Shown piece after piece: positions 17,656 through 26,600 of a stretch of 64,000 nucleotides of DNA. How positions within the stretch are numbered: the stretch's first letter is position 1; every line of letters begins with the position of its first letter. The DNA comes from Planctomycetota bacterium (GTDB lineage: Bacteria > Planctomycetota > Phycisphaerae > Phycisphaerales > UBA5793), in assembly GCA_013112555.1 (NCBI GenBank), contig JABFGK010000001.1:2268581-2332580 (forward strand), written 5' to 3'. The notes beneath the pieces are model-generated. The model had not been told where the DNA came from. It made no database searches and saw nothing but the letters and a program-made list of their open reading frames with translations. A program made the translations under genes and the position numbers.

Positions 17656-18930
17656 TCACCGCGATTCCTGCACGTCCGACCGATCGCTATCGAGTGTGTC
17701 ATCGAGCGCTGCGATCAATCGATCCACTTCGCCCGGGGAGTTGTAGTGCACCAGACTCACACGCACGACACCGTCACCGGCAGCAAGCCCGAGCCGTTCG
17801 CACAGGCGATAGGCGTACATGTGGCCGTGCCGGATGCCGATGCCGTGACGACACACTGATTCAGCGATTTCACGAGATGACTTCGACGTGTGAACAAAAC
17901 TGATCGTGCTCACACGGGATTCCTCTGCGTGAGTCGGCCCAATGATACGAATGTCATTGCGGCTCTGAAGGTACGCAACGAGCCGGCCCTGAGTCTGCAT
18001 TTCCAGGTTCGTCAAGATGTCAAACGCACCTTCGATTCCGGACCGATCGATCGGGCCTGCCCCTGTATCGCCGATCACGAAGCGGAGATAGTCCTGAAGG
18101 GCCAGCAGGCCGGCACAGCCCTCGTAGGACACGCCGTTGGCTTCGAACTTGTACGGGATCTCCTGCTTCGGAATGAAGAAGTGATGCGGGCCGGTGAGTT
18201 CATCAATCGCGTCGTGCTTGCCGAACAAGGCTGCCATATGCGGCCCGTACACCTTGTACGTCGAATAGATGTACCAGTCGACGTCCCAGGCTGCGACATC
18301 GATCGCTCGATGCGGCGCGTACGCGACACCATCCACGACCACGCGGGCACCGACTTCGTGCGCGAGTGCCGTGATCGCCGGCACGTCCTCAATATCGCCC
18401 AGCAGATTCGAGACATGGACACAGGCCACGATCGCCGTCTTCTCACTGAGAAGCGCCTTGAGATCATCGAGATGTGATTGGCCTGTCTGCGGATCGCAGG
18501 TCCAGATCTTCACGGTGAAACCACGATCAGCCAGGCGGTCCCACGGCCCGACATTCGCCTCATGCCCCGACTCCATGACGATGATCTCAGCGTCCCCAGG
18601 AAGGGCACGGGCGTAACAGTCGGCCAGCATCATGGACAGCGAGGTGCACGACGGGCCGAGGATGACGGTGCCCCGATCCTCACCATTCATGAATCGGTTG
18701 ATGAATTCGTGTGCATCGGCGACAGTCTGCGTCGCCTGTGACGACAACTCATACGGCGCACCGAGCTGCACATATTCGCGGAGCATGAAGTCGCGGATGG
18801 CATCGGCCACCACTCGCGGCACCTGCGACCCACCCGCATTCTCCATAAACGCCATCGGCCCGGCCAGCGCCGGGAACGCGCTCCTGATCCGTTCCACATC
18901 GATGGCAGCGTCAGTCCTGGTCATTGTCAT
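17656..18930 (-). CDS. Class V aminotransferase, cysteine desulfurase-like (VC1184 type)
   Basis: This is a PLP enzyme of 424 residues. The start ENAGGSQVP, the ESGHEANVGPW region, the PLP-aspartate segment ARVVVDGVAYAPHRAIDV and the lysine in YSTYKVYGPH match the cysteine desulfurase-like VC1184 branch of class V aminotransferases. The mobile-loop cysteine of true IscS/SufS enzymes is not evident, so sulfur transfer should not be assumed. The start at 18930 is preceded by AGGATG. A long in-frame N-terminal extension to 19194 looks untranslated. No iron-sulfur genes are adjacent. Cytoplasmic; substrate unknown. Confidence 0.85.
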   Translation of the reverse strand: MTMTRTDAAIDVERIRSAFPALAGPMAFMENAGGSQVPRVVADAIRDFMLREYVQLGAPYELSSQATQTVADAHEFINRFMNGEDRGTVILGPSCTSLSMMLADCYARALPGDAEIIVMESGHEANVGPWDRLADRGFTVKIWTCDPQTGQSHLDDLKALLSEKTAIVACVHVSNLLGDIEDVPAITALAHEVGARVVVDGVAYAPHRAIDVAAWDVDWYIYSTYKVYGPHMAALFGKHDAIDELTGPHHFFIPKQEIPYKFEANGVSYEGCAGLLALQDYLRFVIGDTGAGPIDRSGIEGAFDILTNLEMQTQGRLVAYLQSRNDIRIIGPTHAEESRVSTISFVHTSKSSREIAESVCRHGIGIRHGHMYAYRLCERLGLAAGDGVVRVSLVHYNSPGEVDRLIAALDDTLDSDRSDVQESR

Positions 18931-19047
18931 TGATTCATCCTGATTGATTCTTGCTCTGCGGCTACGACGGTGATTCGTACACGACACGAGAGATACTAGG
19001 TCGGTCCTGTCAGGACCGGATTCAGCGCGGGAATCGGAGCGATCCGG

Positions 19048-19110
19048 TAGGCGGTCACAAGGCAGCACCAGCGCGCACCGTACCAGACCGGGCCGAAAAC
19101 TGGCCAAACG
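19048..19110 (+). pseudogene. Fossil of an integrase 3' region
   Basis: The stretch aligns at the DNA level with the 3' part of the intact integrase at about 33206-33275. GCGCGC-CCGTACCAGACC matches with one difference, and after a 10-base gap GGGCCGA-ACTGGC matches again with few differences. Similarity seems to continue weakly on both sides. No open frame or attachment site remains. It lies in the upstream region of the aminotransferase gene. Confidence 0.45.
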
Positions 19111-19198
19111 GATCGGCGAGCTGAAGAATGCAAATCGCTGGGGTATCGCTGCGCAACGGACTATATTGCACGCACTTATGAACGACACTGGCATGCCG

Positions 19199-19582
19199 GG
19201 CAGCGCATAGGTAGCCCGCCCGTGCGCCAGGGAACCGTTTGCCTACCTGCGCGCGTCTTTGTGAGAAAATCGGTTTCTGGTATGGCAGCCAACGGCACTC
19301 GGGTGCGGAGCTTCATCACCACGCTCTCCCTGGACGTTCGTACCCTTGCATGTGGAGTCAGCCTCCCCGTTGTGCGAATTGGAGAATGTGCTATCTGGAA
19401 AACTCCGTCTTGGCTTCCGACTAGGCCTTGGCAGCTTCCGACAACCCGGTATACTGGAGTTGTTCGTTGGAGGGTTAAGGGAGAGTCTGACACCGGTAGC
19501 CGTCCGGGTGTGGCCGCCTGTGACGGTGTCTGTGCTGGTAGTGATAGAGCCTGAGTAGATCATGTTTCTGAAGGAGATTTAC
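19199..19582. other. Intergenic region upstream of the lipoprotein gene
   Basis: No gene is supported here. The only signal is the promoter listed at 19428-19455. Base composition is somewhat more AT-rich than in the flanking chromosome. Confidence 0.4.
19428..19455 (+). promoter_or_regulatory. Sigma-70-type promoter of the lipoprotein gene
   Basis: TTGGCA (19428-19433) and TATACT (19450-19455) are separated by 16 bases, five of six consensus matches each. It is on the correct strand, about 128 bases before the GTG start at 19583. Confidence 0.5.
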
Positions 19583-20224
19583 GTGAGGATAGCAGTGGTC
19601 AACGTGTGCATTCCCAAAACCCAGATTTCGACTCTCCTGCTGATGATCGCCACAGTGGGACTCACATTCGGCTGTAGTACATACAAGGTGCGGCCCATGC
19701 CAATGATGGGAGCTCTTGACGCACCGAGCCGCACAAGCATGGCGTCTGTAGACATAGGTGCAAAGGCACTGACTGATAAGACGGAACTCAAGGCTACGTT
19801 TAACTATGACATGCTATCTAAGGGGATTCTTCCCATTCATCTGGCTGTTGATAATCACTCCGCACGCGAAATCGAGCTGGTGCGTGCGCGAATTGAGCTC
19901 GTAACGGCTTCTGGCCAGGCCCTTGAGCCCATCAACCCTGGGGCAGCATCAACAGGAGAAGGAAGAAATGCAATGGCCGAAGCAATATTCTTCTTCGGCA
20001 TATTCTCATATGACAACGCTAATAAGTACAACGATGACCTGCAGCGTGATTGGGCTGAAAAGGGCATGGGGGAGGTCCAGCTTGTGCGACCAGGTAGGGT
20101 GATGAACAGGTTTCTATATTTCAATGTAGGATCAGGCTTCAGCCCCTCCGGCTCAACACTCTCAGTACCCTTTCAGATTGAAGGCGCAGGTGATCGCCTA
20201 ACCGCGGCACTTCGCCTTGATTGA
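19583..20224 (+). CDS. Lipoprotein of unknown function
   Basis: This is a 213-residue protein with a lipoprotein signal: hydrophobic segment LLLMIATVGLTFG followed by the lipobox cysteine (TFGC, about residue 32). The mature part is mainly beta in appearance, with a central segment predicted to be an Ig-like or LEA-type fold (LKATFNYDMLSKGILPIHLAVDNHS, then IELVRARIELV), and a short hydrophobic patch EAIFFFGIF. I chose the GTG at 19583 because AAGGAG lies seven bases before it; an ATG at 19562 would place that Shine-Dalgarno inside the gene. It lies between integrase fossils, so may be cargo of an older element. Function unknown. Confidence 0.7.
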   Translation: MRIAVVNVCIPKTQISTLLLMIATVGLTFGCSTYKVRPMPMMGALDAPSRTSMASVDIGAKALTDKTELKATFNYDMLSKGILPIHLAVDNHSAREIELVRARIELVTASGQALEPINPGAASTGEGRNAMAEAIFFFGIFSYDNANKYNDDLQRDWAEKGMGEVQLVRPGRVMNRFLYFNVGSGFSPSGSTLSVPFQIEGAGDRLTAALRLD

Positions 20225-20484
20225 CGCGCACTGGATAGCACAAGCGTGTGATCAGCGCAGCAAAGGGCAGAGAAAACGGGCTCTTGTCTTCTTGGAAGCG
20301 TGACTTTGACATATCATCCGCCAGACGGAGGTTATCCCGAAAATCAGGAGCTCCCGTCGCCCGCTACGGCAGGTAGCGCAGAATTCGGCGAAGCATCGAG
20401 CTGCTGAATACCAGCAGCCATCCTGGTCATCGCCATGCTGCTTCCGTTCGTGATGCTACTCTACATATTGAACACAGCCCATCA

Positions 20485-21288
20485 GTGTTTGCCGGTATGA
20501 GCATGAAGAGACGTGTGTGGGACATTGTCGAAGTTGCCAAGCCCGGCGACGTAGCAAGCCGTACCTTTGACATCGCCATTCTGGCGCTGATCTTCCTGAA
20601 TGTCATTGCAGTTATCATCGGGTCGATTCATGAAGTCGAGCAGCGGCTGGGCGGCTTTCTCTCCGTCTTCGAGACTGTCTCCGTATTCGTGTTTACACTG
20701 GAGTACCTTGCCCGAATGTGGGCCTGCACGATGGATGACAAATACTCGAACCCTTTCAGCGGCCGTCTGCGGCTGGCACTGTCGCCGATGGCCATCGTTG
20801 ACCTGCTGGCAATCCTGCCGTTTTACCTGCCGTTCATCGGTGTTGACCTTCGATCACTGCGGGTATTGCGTCTGCTCCGGATCGTGCGTGTCGCCAAGGT
20901 GGGGCGGTACTACTCATCGCTTACCTTGATAAGGAAGGTGTTCCGGGCGAGAAAGGAAGAATTGATCCTGACATCGGCAATGATGGGTCTGCTGCTCGTC
21001 GTCTCATCCAGCCTGCTCTACTACTGTGAAAATGGCGCTCAGCCAGATACATTTTCCAGCATTCCAGCCACCATGTGGTGGGCAGTAGCAACACTGACAA
21101 CCGTTGGATACGGGGACATTTACCCCGTAACCCTGCTTGGGAAACTGTGCGCCAGTGTCATTGCTATCCTTGGGATTGGCATGTTCGCACTGCCGACGGG
21201 GATCATTGGGGCCGGATTTGTTGAGGCTGTGCAGAAGACGAAGTCTGAACCCGCCCGATGCCCGCATTGTGGGAAGTTAATTGAGTAG
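20485..21288 (+). CDS. Voltage-gated potassium channel (ion transport family)
   Basis: This 267-residue protein has six transmembrane segments. The S4 voltage sensor is clear (RSLRVLRLLRIVRVAKVGR, about residues 125-143). The pore loop has the K+ selectivity filter T206-V-G-Y-G-D211, followed by S6. The C-terminus ends with a single CPHCGK pair, too short for a full zinc ribbon but typical of related bacterial channels. A second start at 20497 is possible and neither start has a strong ribosome site. Inner membrane, probably a homotetramer. The stop codon directly abuts the fossil element at 21288. Confidence 0.9.
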   Translation: MFAGMSMKRRVWDIVEVAKPGDVASRTFDIAILALIFLNVIAVIIGSIHEVEQRLGGFLSVFETVSVFVFTLEYLARMWACTMDDKYSNPFSGRLRLALSPMAIVDLLAILPFYLPFIGVDLRSLRVLRLLRIVRVAKVGRYYSSLTLIRKVFRARKEELILTSAMMGLLLVVSSSLLYYCENGAQPDTFSSIPATMWWAVATLTTVGYGDIYPVTLLGKLCASVIAILGIGMFALPTGIIGAGFVEAVQKTKSEPARCPHCGKLIE

Positions 21289-21339
21289 TGAAAACGGCAA
21301 CCACCGCGTCTCACTGGGCCGGTTCATAACCGACAACAG
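21288..21339 (+). pseudogene. Fossil of a DUF5681-like element gene
   Basis: These 52 bases align to 21928-21979 in the intact element gene with roughly 80 percent identity by eye, including the GGGCCGGTTCA core. They encode a relic of the GRFTTGNSGG motif (GRFITDNS here). The gene is cut off at 21339 and joined to the integrase fossil. Confidence 0.65.
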
Positions 21340-21350
21340 CATCGAGCGCG

Positions 21351-21449
21351 ATCAACCGCTACTCGCATGCCGCATGCATCCATGACCTGAAGGCTGCGCT
21401 CGATTGCTTGCCGGGCACACCTGCACGACCGGGCAGCGAATCGCAGGCC
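21351..21449 (+). pseudogene. Fossil 3' end of a tyrosine integrase
   Basis: Translated, this reads RYSHAACIHDLKAALDCLPG followed by TPARPGSESQAE. The intact integrase around its catalytic tyrosine reads RYSHARIHDLTAALDGLPG followed by VPTRPGTESQAE (33076-33167). One codon is inserted. The fossil runs directly into the left attachment repeat at 21450, so it is the right end of an older element at the same tRNA site. Confidence 0.8.
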
Positions 21450-21506
21450 GAAAAAAGAAACAGCCACCGTCCGGATTCGAACCGGAGACCTGCAGATTAC
21501 AAATCA
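21450..21506. repeat. Left attachment site (attL), tRNA-Thr 3'-half copy
   Basis: A perfect 57-bp copy of 33353-33409. It contains the antisense of the tRNA-Thr from the discriminator base to the anticodon loop. The tRNA 5' half is absent, so this copy is not a gene. It marks the left boundary of the element. Confidence 0.92.
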
Positions 21507-21709
21507 ATGGCTCGGAGTCCGCAAGCACTGAAACTACAGATACTTACGATGGCGACTCCGACAGCGCGCAGCGCATAGCGCAGCAGAGTCCGGAAAAACT
21601 GTTTGCTGACCACCCCGAGTTGCAAGACCTGTTCGATGGCTGGCCAGTATTGCCGGAAGCGGTCCGGGCGGGCATCATGGCGATGGTACAGGCCAGCAAG
21701 CCGGAGTGA
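21506..21709 (+). other. Orphan coding tail that completes the integrase in the excised form
   Basis: These 68 codons (stop included) are in frame with the 57-bp repeat exactly as the integrase is at the other end. The encoded 67 residues have an acidic Ser/Thr-rich linker and then a helical segment ending WPVLPEAVRAGIMAMVQA, which resembles the C-termini of planctomycete integrases as I know them. In the integrated state it lacks a start except a TTG at 21404 within the fossil. It is best explained as the displaced integrase C-terminus. Confidence 0.7.
21561..21586 (+). promoter_or_regulatory. Candidate integrase arm-binding site (left)
   Basis: The motif AGCGCA-TAGCGCAGC, with ACAGCGCGC before it, closely matches one at 33211-33237 in the same orientation. 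In the circular form the two would flank the attachment core at about 55 and 115 bases. They may be arm sites, or simply repeated coding sequence (AQRxAQ in both). Confidence 0.35.
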
Positions 21710-21863
21710 TGGACAGGCCGGGGGGTATGGGGGTCGGATTCCTGGCCGGTCATGGCGTAGACCGCTTGATGAGGCACGCGCGTTTTTGTTGCTTTCTGAT
21801 ATGATCTATTCCAACAGGCGGACGGTTGAGACACGAACGGACCACGGGCGGGAGCAATCGGGC

Positions 21864-22238
21864 ATGAGCAGGACAGCACACACACGGACACAGACAGCAC
21901 AGCAAGCCGGGGCACCGTCACCAAACGGTGATAACGGCAACGGCCGGGACTCACGGGGCCGGTTCACCACCGGCAACAGTGGCGGGCCGGGCAATCCGTA
22001 TGCGCAGCAGGTCGGGCGGCTGCGGACGGCCATGATGGAAGCCGTCACAGAGCAGGACTTGCGGGAGGTGGTCGAGAAACTGGTCCGGCTGGCCAAGTAC
22101 GGTGATGTGCCGTCGATCAGGATGCTACTCGACCGTCTGCTCGGTCGGCCCGTGGAAGCCGATCTGATCGAGCGTATCGAGCGGCTGGAGGCTGCCCTAT
22201 CAGGCAAGGCTGACGGCACGGGGGATCAGACGGCATGA
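21864..22238 (+). CDS. DUF5681-like small element protein (terminase-associated type)
   Basis: The protein is 124 residues. After a Gln/Thr-rich N-terminus comes GRFTTGNSGGPGNP, the signature arrangement of DUF5681 proteins found beside terminase genes in phages and islands. A helical region (about 55-122) then has a long amphipathic coiled-coil-like end (ADLIERIERLEAALS). Start at 21864 has GGAG nine bases upstream. Its ATGA overlap with the next gene indicates an operon. A role in packaging or DNA binding is suggested by family context only. Confidence 0.6.
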   Translation: MSRTAHTRTQTAQQAGAPSPNGDNGNGRDSRGRFTTGNSGGPGNPYAQQVGRLRTAMMEAVTEQDLREVVEKLVRLAKYGDVPSIRMLLDRLLGRPVEADLIERIERLEAALSGKADGTGDQTA

Positions 22239-22447
22239 GCCTGCAAAGCCGAATCACGCGGCTGGAGCGGTCCGTAGGGCTGGACCTGGACCACTGCGAT
22301 ACCTGCGGCTATCCCGGCCGGGCCGTGCGGGTGGTGATGACTCCCAACGATTCCGAACTACCTGCCTGCCCTGATTGCGGACGGCCGATCGACCCGGACG
22401 GCAGGCCGGTGCATGACTGCTGCAAGCGGATAATCATCCCCGAGTAG
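22235..22447 (+). CDS. Small zinc-ribbon protein
   Basis: The protein is 70 residues with two CxxC knuckles (CDTCGYPG and CPDCGRPI) and a further Cys pair near the end (DCCKR). It starts with a helix, MSLQSRITRLERSVG, similar to the end of the preceding protein, which hints that the two interact. It overlaps that gene by four bases (ATGA). Such proteins commonly follow DUF5681 genes. Function unknown. Confidence 0.6.
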   Translation: MSLQSRITRLERSVGLDLDHCDTCGYPGRAVRVVMTPNDSELPACPDCGRPIDPDGRPVHDCCKRIIIPE

Positions 22448-22612
22448 TGTGTACATTTGTGTACACTGTATCGGGCCTGCACCGGGCACAGTGCTTGACC
22501 CCCGATAATGGCGAATTGCCTATCATTCTTGATAGCCAATCGCTTTTTCATGCTGATAAGACTGCCCGCAGCGGTTTCATGTACAATCCTGTAGACATAC
22601 TCCAGTATATTC

Positions 22613-22640
22613 TTGACTCTATCCCAGAAAATGGGATAGT
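22613..22640 (+). promoter_or_regulatory. Toxin-antitoxin promoter with embedded operator
   Basis: TTGACT (22613-22618) and GATAGT (22635-22640) are spaced by 16 bases. The spacer and -10 region contain a perfect inverted repeat CTATCCCA-GAAAA-TGGGATAG (22619-22639). A repressor bound there would block polymerase, the usual autoregulation scheme of toxin-antitoxin operons. It lies 34 bases before the toxin start. Confidence 0.6.
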
Positions 22641-22673
22641 GATTAAACCGGTGGGCCGATGGAGACGTAGTGG

Positions 22674-23108
22674 ATGGTAGAGAAGAGGTGTACCAGCAAG
22701 AAAAGACCGACGCGCGAGCGTAGGACCCTTTGCTACCCAAAGGACCTTCCGCAGCCGAGGGATTGGCTACGATTCGTCCACCTACCGCCATTTGACCCGG
22801 CATTCAAGAAATGCGGATTGGATGACGAGGACCTCAGGGCCCTTGAAATGCTGGTGATGGTCAATCCAGAGGGGCACCCTGTAATCACGGGCACTGGAGG
22901 AGTTCGCAAACTGCGATTCACTTCAAACCGGTGGTCGTCTGGAAAGCGCGGAGGAGCCAGGGTCTACTACCTGCATGTTGCCGAAAAAGGAATAGTGTTC
23001 TGGCTGTACATACACATGAAGAACGAACAGGACAATCTAACAGATGCTGGCAAGAAGGTTCTGAGAAGCCTTGTAGAAGAGGTGGTGGATTACTTGGAGA
23101 ATGGCTAG
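22674..23108 (+). CDS. RelE/HigB-type toxin
   Basis: This 144-residue protein has the HigB2/RelE-like pattern: LDDEDLRALEMLVMVNPEGHPVI, then GTGGVRKLRF, SGKRGGARVYYLHV, and the C-terminal DLTDAGKKVLRSLVEEVV. Family members are ribosome-dependent mRNA endonucleases. An extra basic N-terminus of about 30 residues precedes the domain, so a later start is possible though no better ribosome site is visible. The 3' end overlaps the antitoxin gene by eight bases. Toxin-first order is typical of hig-type loci. Confidence 0.82.
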   Translation: MVEKRCTSKKRPTRERRTLCYPKDLPQPRDWLRFVHLPPFDPAFKKCGLDDEDLRALEMLVMVNPEGHPVITGTGGVRKLRFTSNRWSSGKRGGARVYYLHVAEKGIVFWLYIHMKNEQDNLTDAGKKVLRSLVEEVVDYLENG

Positions 23109-23568
23109 TAGCCATGAGGGAGAGAGGCTTTTGTCAAAGGGCAGCGAACTAGGCGAACCTATGAATACCGACGACAACAACACCAAACCTGCGAAGGACG
23201 CCCGTGACGGCGCATCCCCAGTGGAGAGTGCGCTGATTGCTGGCCTCACGCACCTACGCGACACTCTGAAGCGAGGTGAGCGCCTTGAGAAACGATACAC
23301 AATGCGCACGGTCGACCTGAATCTTGAACCTCAAGACTATGATGCTGAACATGTCAGAAAGACGCGCGAGTTGCTGAGAGCCAGCCAAGCCGTATTTGCA
23401 AAACTGCTTGGCGTAAAGGCCAAGACCATTCAGTCCTGGGAGCAAGGTGTAGTTCCGCCTGCTATGGCCCGTAGACTGCTCGACTTGGTGAATGACAACC
23501 CCCAACAGTGGCTAGACATACTTCAACGTGCAGCCGAAGAAAAGACTACTCAGGAAAGCCAAACTTGA
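23101..23568 (+). CDS. HigA-type antitoxin, XRE helix-turn-helix
   Basis: The protein is 155 residues. The C-terminal half has a helix-turn-helix of the HigA2 type (VRKTRELLRASQAVFAKLLG followed by VKAKTIQSWEQG and PPAMARRLLDLV). The N-terminal part is charged and probably forms the toxin-binding region. An alternative start at 23161 would give 135 residues; the 23101 start overlaps the toxin stop. It probably neutralises the toxin and binds the operator at 22619-22639 (inference). Confidence 0.82.
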   Translation: MASSHEGERLLSKGSELGEPMNTDDNNTKPAKDARDGASPVESALIAGLTHLRDTLKRGERLEKRYTMRTVDLNLEPQDYDAEHVRKTRELLRASQAVFAKLLGVKAKTIQSWEQGVVPPAMARRLLDLVNDNPQQWLDILQRAAEEKTTQESQT

Positions 23569-23618
23569 TCTTGCCCATATGCACGCCAATCTAGCAACTG
23601 GCATTCTCCTTCATCAAG

Positions 23619-26600
23619 TCAATGGCCATGTGCACACAGCAGGTCATACGTATCAAGAATGTGTTCTGCCGTACTCACTTGGCCAAGCAGCGGGTTATTC
23701 TCGTGAATCCCCTTGAATGTGCTGAGTATGTACTCGGCATCATCTCGATCAATCCCGTACAACATAAAGAAAGCCGCGTCAAGTTCGGCCATCAGTTGCG
23801 CGCGATCTGCAGCATCCCACTTGTGCAACTGACCATTATACGCTTTCTTGAAACTACCTGTATTGAAATCACATGCCTCTGCCAATGGCAGCATATCCTC
23901 TGCCGTACAGGACAACTTCAGCACCCTCTCGCTGATCCATGTCACTAGATTTGTGCGCTTATGCCACTTGCACTTGGCTCCGTAGACATCTGGAGCAAAC
24001 ACCGGCAGTTGTTCAAGGATGAAGAAGTTGATATCTACATTGTGCACCTTTGGCCGCGTGAGAAAGTCAAATACGAACGCGTTCAGATTTGCCGCAAGGC
24101 ACAACTCAAGGCGAGGAGACACGCTCTCGTCCGGCTCAATCAAACACATAGAGTTCACGAATCCGACATCTGGCAACATTGAGGCAATCATCGTGCGTGT
24201 ATTCGTGGCACTGGTGACACGTTTGTATCCCAGCCAGTATCCCCTCTCGTCCACAACCTTCGCAACCTCATCATCCGCTATCCAGTATCGTGGCTGACAC
24301 AGCAACTCTGGATTCTGGTGAGCGGCTTCGGATGTTCCAATAGTCTGCCCCTGTCGGACCCAATTACCCTCCTCTGTCATCGCGCTTGCTGCCCGGTGAT
24401 CGTACATCTGGACCATCTTCGCCTCATACAATGGCAAGTACACGCGCTTTCTTCTGCTGTGAACAAACCAGTTGCCATCCAGTTTGTATCCTAACTTACC
24501 AACTTCGACAGCCTCTCTGAAAAGACCAGAGTCTGACGTTTGATTGAACAGTCCCTGCCTGAATCGAATACCCCACGGATTTCCCGTTTCACCCTTTCGG
24601 GATTTGTCGCACAGAATCGGCACCCTTCGGTATACATCCTGTGAAAGTCGCGCGTCCCGTCTGCTCCTAAATACTGGGCAAGTACAGGTGTTTGGATTCA
24701 GCAGCATCAAATCATCACTCGACAACGGCACGTGGCGCGCCCTGTCCTTTAGGTCTTCAATCCTGTGTACGAAAAACACAAAGTCAGCAGCAGCAGCCTG
24801 ATATGCCGCCCCACCAAAGTTGAGAATGCAAAACTTGAATCGCCCATCAACATCTGGAAAGAATCGCTTTGTTCTATTCTCGAAGTCGTACAGTCGAATT
24901 AGCCGGTCAGTACTGGCAATTGCTGTGAAGAAGTCCTTAGTAGTCAAATCAGAGGCGATACCTGATGGAGTCAACAATCCAACACGCCCATTTGCAGCCA
25001 CCAATTTCAAGGCCAATTCCGCAAATGCAGCGCATGTATTGGTCCTGCCCTTGCCTGTGAGAGGATACTCTCCGCTCTTATGGCAATAAGTACGCTGCGC
25101 GTCGATGCTACTCTTGACAGTCTCGAATCGCTGAAAGAGAGCGGGGTTATCCTTTTGCAGTGTGCTAACGAGTCTTCGTCGCTTGGCACCGGTTGTCGCA
25201 GTTGCGATTTCTGGTGCTGGGAGTGAGAAGAACTCTCTTTCAGACAGGTCCATTCGCTCCCACGGAGGGTTCCCTATCACACAATCAAAGCCACTCTCAT
25301 CTCTGTTGAATACCTCTGGAAAGCGCTCTCTCCAGTCGAAAGCAGCCTCATGCACAGTGACATCATGAACCAATGAATTACCGTGAACGATATTGTGCGA
25401 TAATGTCGCTAATGACTGTTGCTGAGTAGCAGACCGTACCCACAATGCAAGTTGGGTAATCTCTACGGCCTCAGGCGACAGATCCACTCCGTAGAGATTG
25501 CCATTCAGTATCCAGTGAGGCACATCTGCATGCAACTCACGTGCCCCTGACACTCCATGGCGCTCAAGGTGACCGATCACCTCAGAGTACCTTTGCTCAA
25601 GTGTGTTGTATGCCTGGAAGAGAAATGCACCTGAACCACACGCAGGATCGACTATTTTCAGGTTACGCAGAATGTCGAGGGCTGTAGACCAGTACTCTGC
25701 ATTGTCGTGGTTCTCTCCAAACGATTCGGACGCCTCATTAAACCGATGCTCTATCAGTTCCTCCACCGTGTATCGCACAATCAGGCTTGTGAGTTCCGGG
25801 GGTGTGTAATAGATGCCTAATCGCTTTCGCTTGGCAGATTGAGGCATTTCAGCGAACGCGCGGGCCTTGTCAGCACTTCCCCCAAACAAGCCGGACTGCT
25901 TCAGTTTCTCAAGTTCTGTAATTGACCGTTCAAACAGATGGCCAAGTACGTCAAGATTCACCTCATCGGCAAAGTCGTAGGAGCCGATTGTCTTGAAGAA
26001 ATTGGTCCACGGCTCATCTGGAAGTTCAATCTCATCCACGGCATGTGTTGCAAAGAGTCCACCGTTATAGGCAGGTATGCCATGATCCTCGCTGCCCGCA
26101 TCGACAAACCGAAATAATGCCTTAAAGTTCTGCCAGCGAGGATTCGTTACATTCGAGAATCCAGCAAGTTGACCGTGTGCACGTTCAATGGTCTTCTCAG
26201 ATAGGAGGCCACGATCTTCGCAGAACGCGATGAACATGACGCGATCAAAGAGGCGCTGAGCCATCTCTATGGCGTCGTCGAGAGAATAGCCCCGTTCGAT
26301 GTGAAGCAAGGCGATGAGATTGGTACGGTGTCTTGAGTACGACGCGTAGAGTTCATCCCCAACCGCACGCTGCCGATCATCAGTCTTCTTCAGCAACTCG
26401 ATAGCACGGGGCGGGTGATTCAGAATGCCTTCTATGAGGCCCTTGGGCCTGAAGAGAACATAGAACTGTCTGAAGATCCTCTTGTCACGCAGAGACTGTA
26501 GTGAGAAGTGCTCGTAGGCTCGGCGCGTAGAGTCTCTTTCATATAGCCTAAAACTGACAATGTTTGATACTACACCCCATCGGCAGTCCTTGGGCATATT

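Noticed and set aside
17656..18930. True cysteine desulfurase IscS/SufS
   Set aside because: The catalytic loop cysteine is not evident and no Fe-S assembly gene is adjacent.
20485..21288. K+ channel gene as a member of the present integrative element
   Set aside because: It lies outside the left attachment repeat. It may belong to an older insertion, but only the fossil evidence suggests that.
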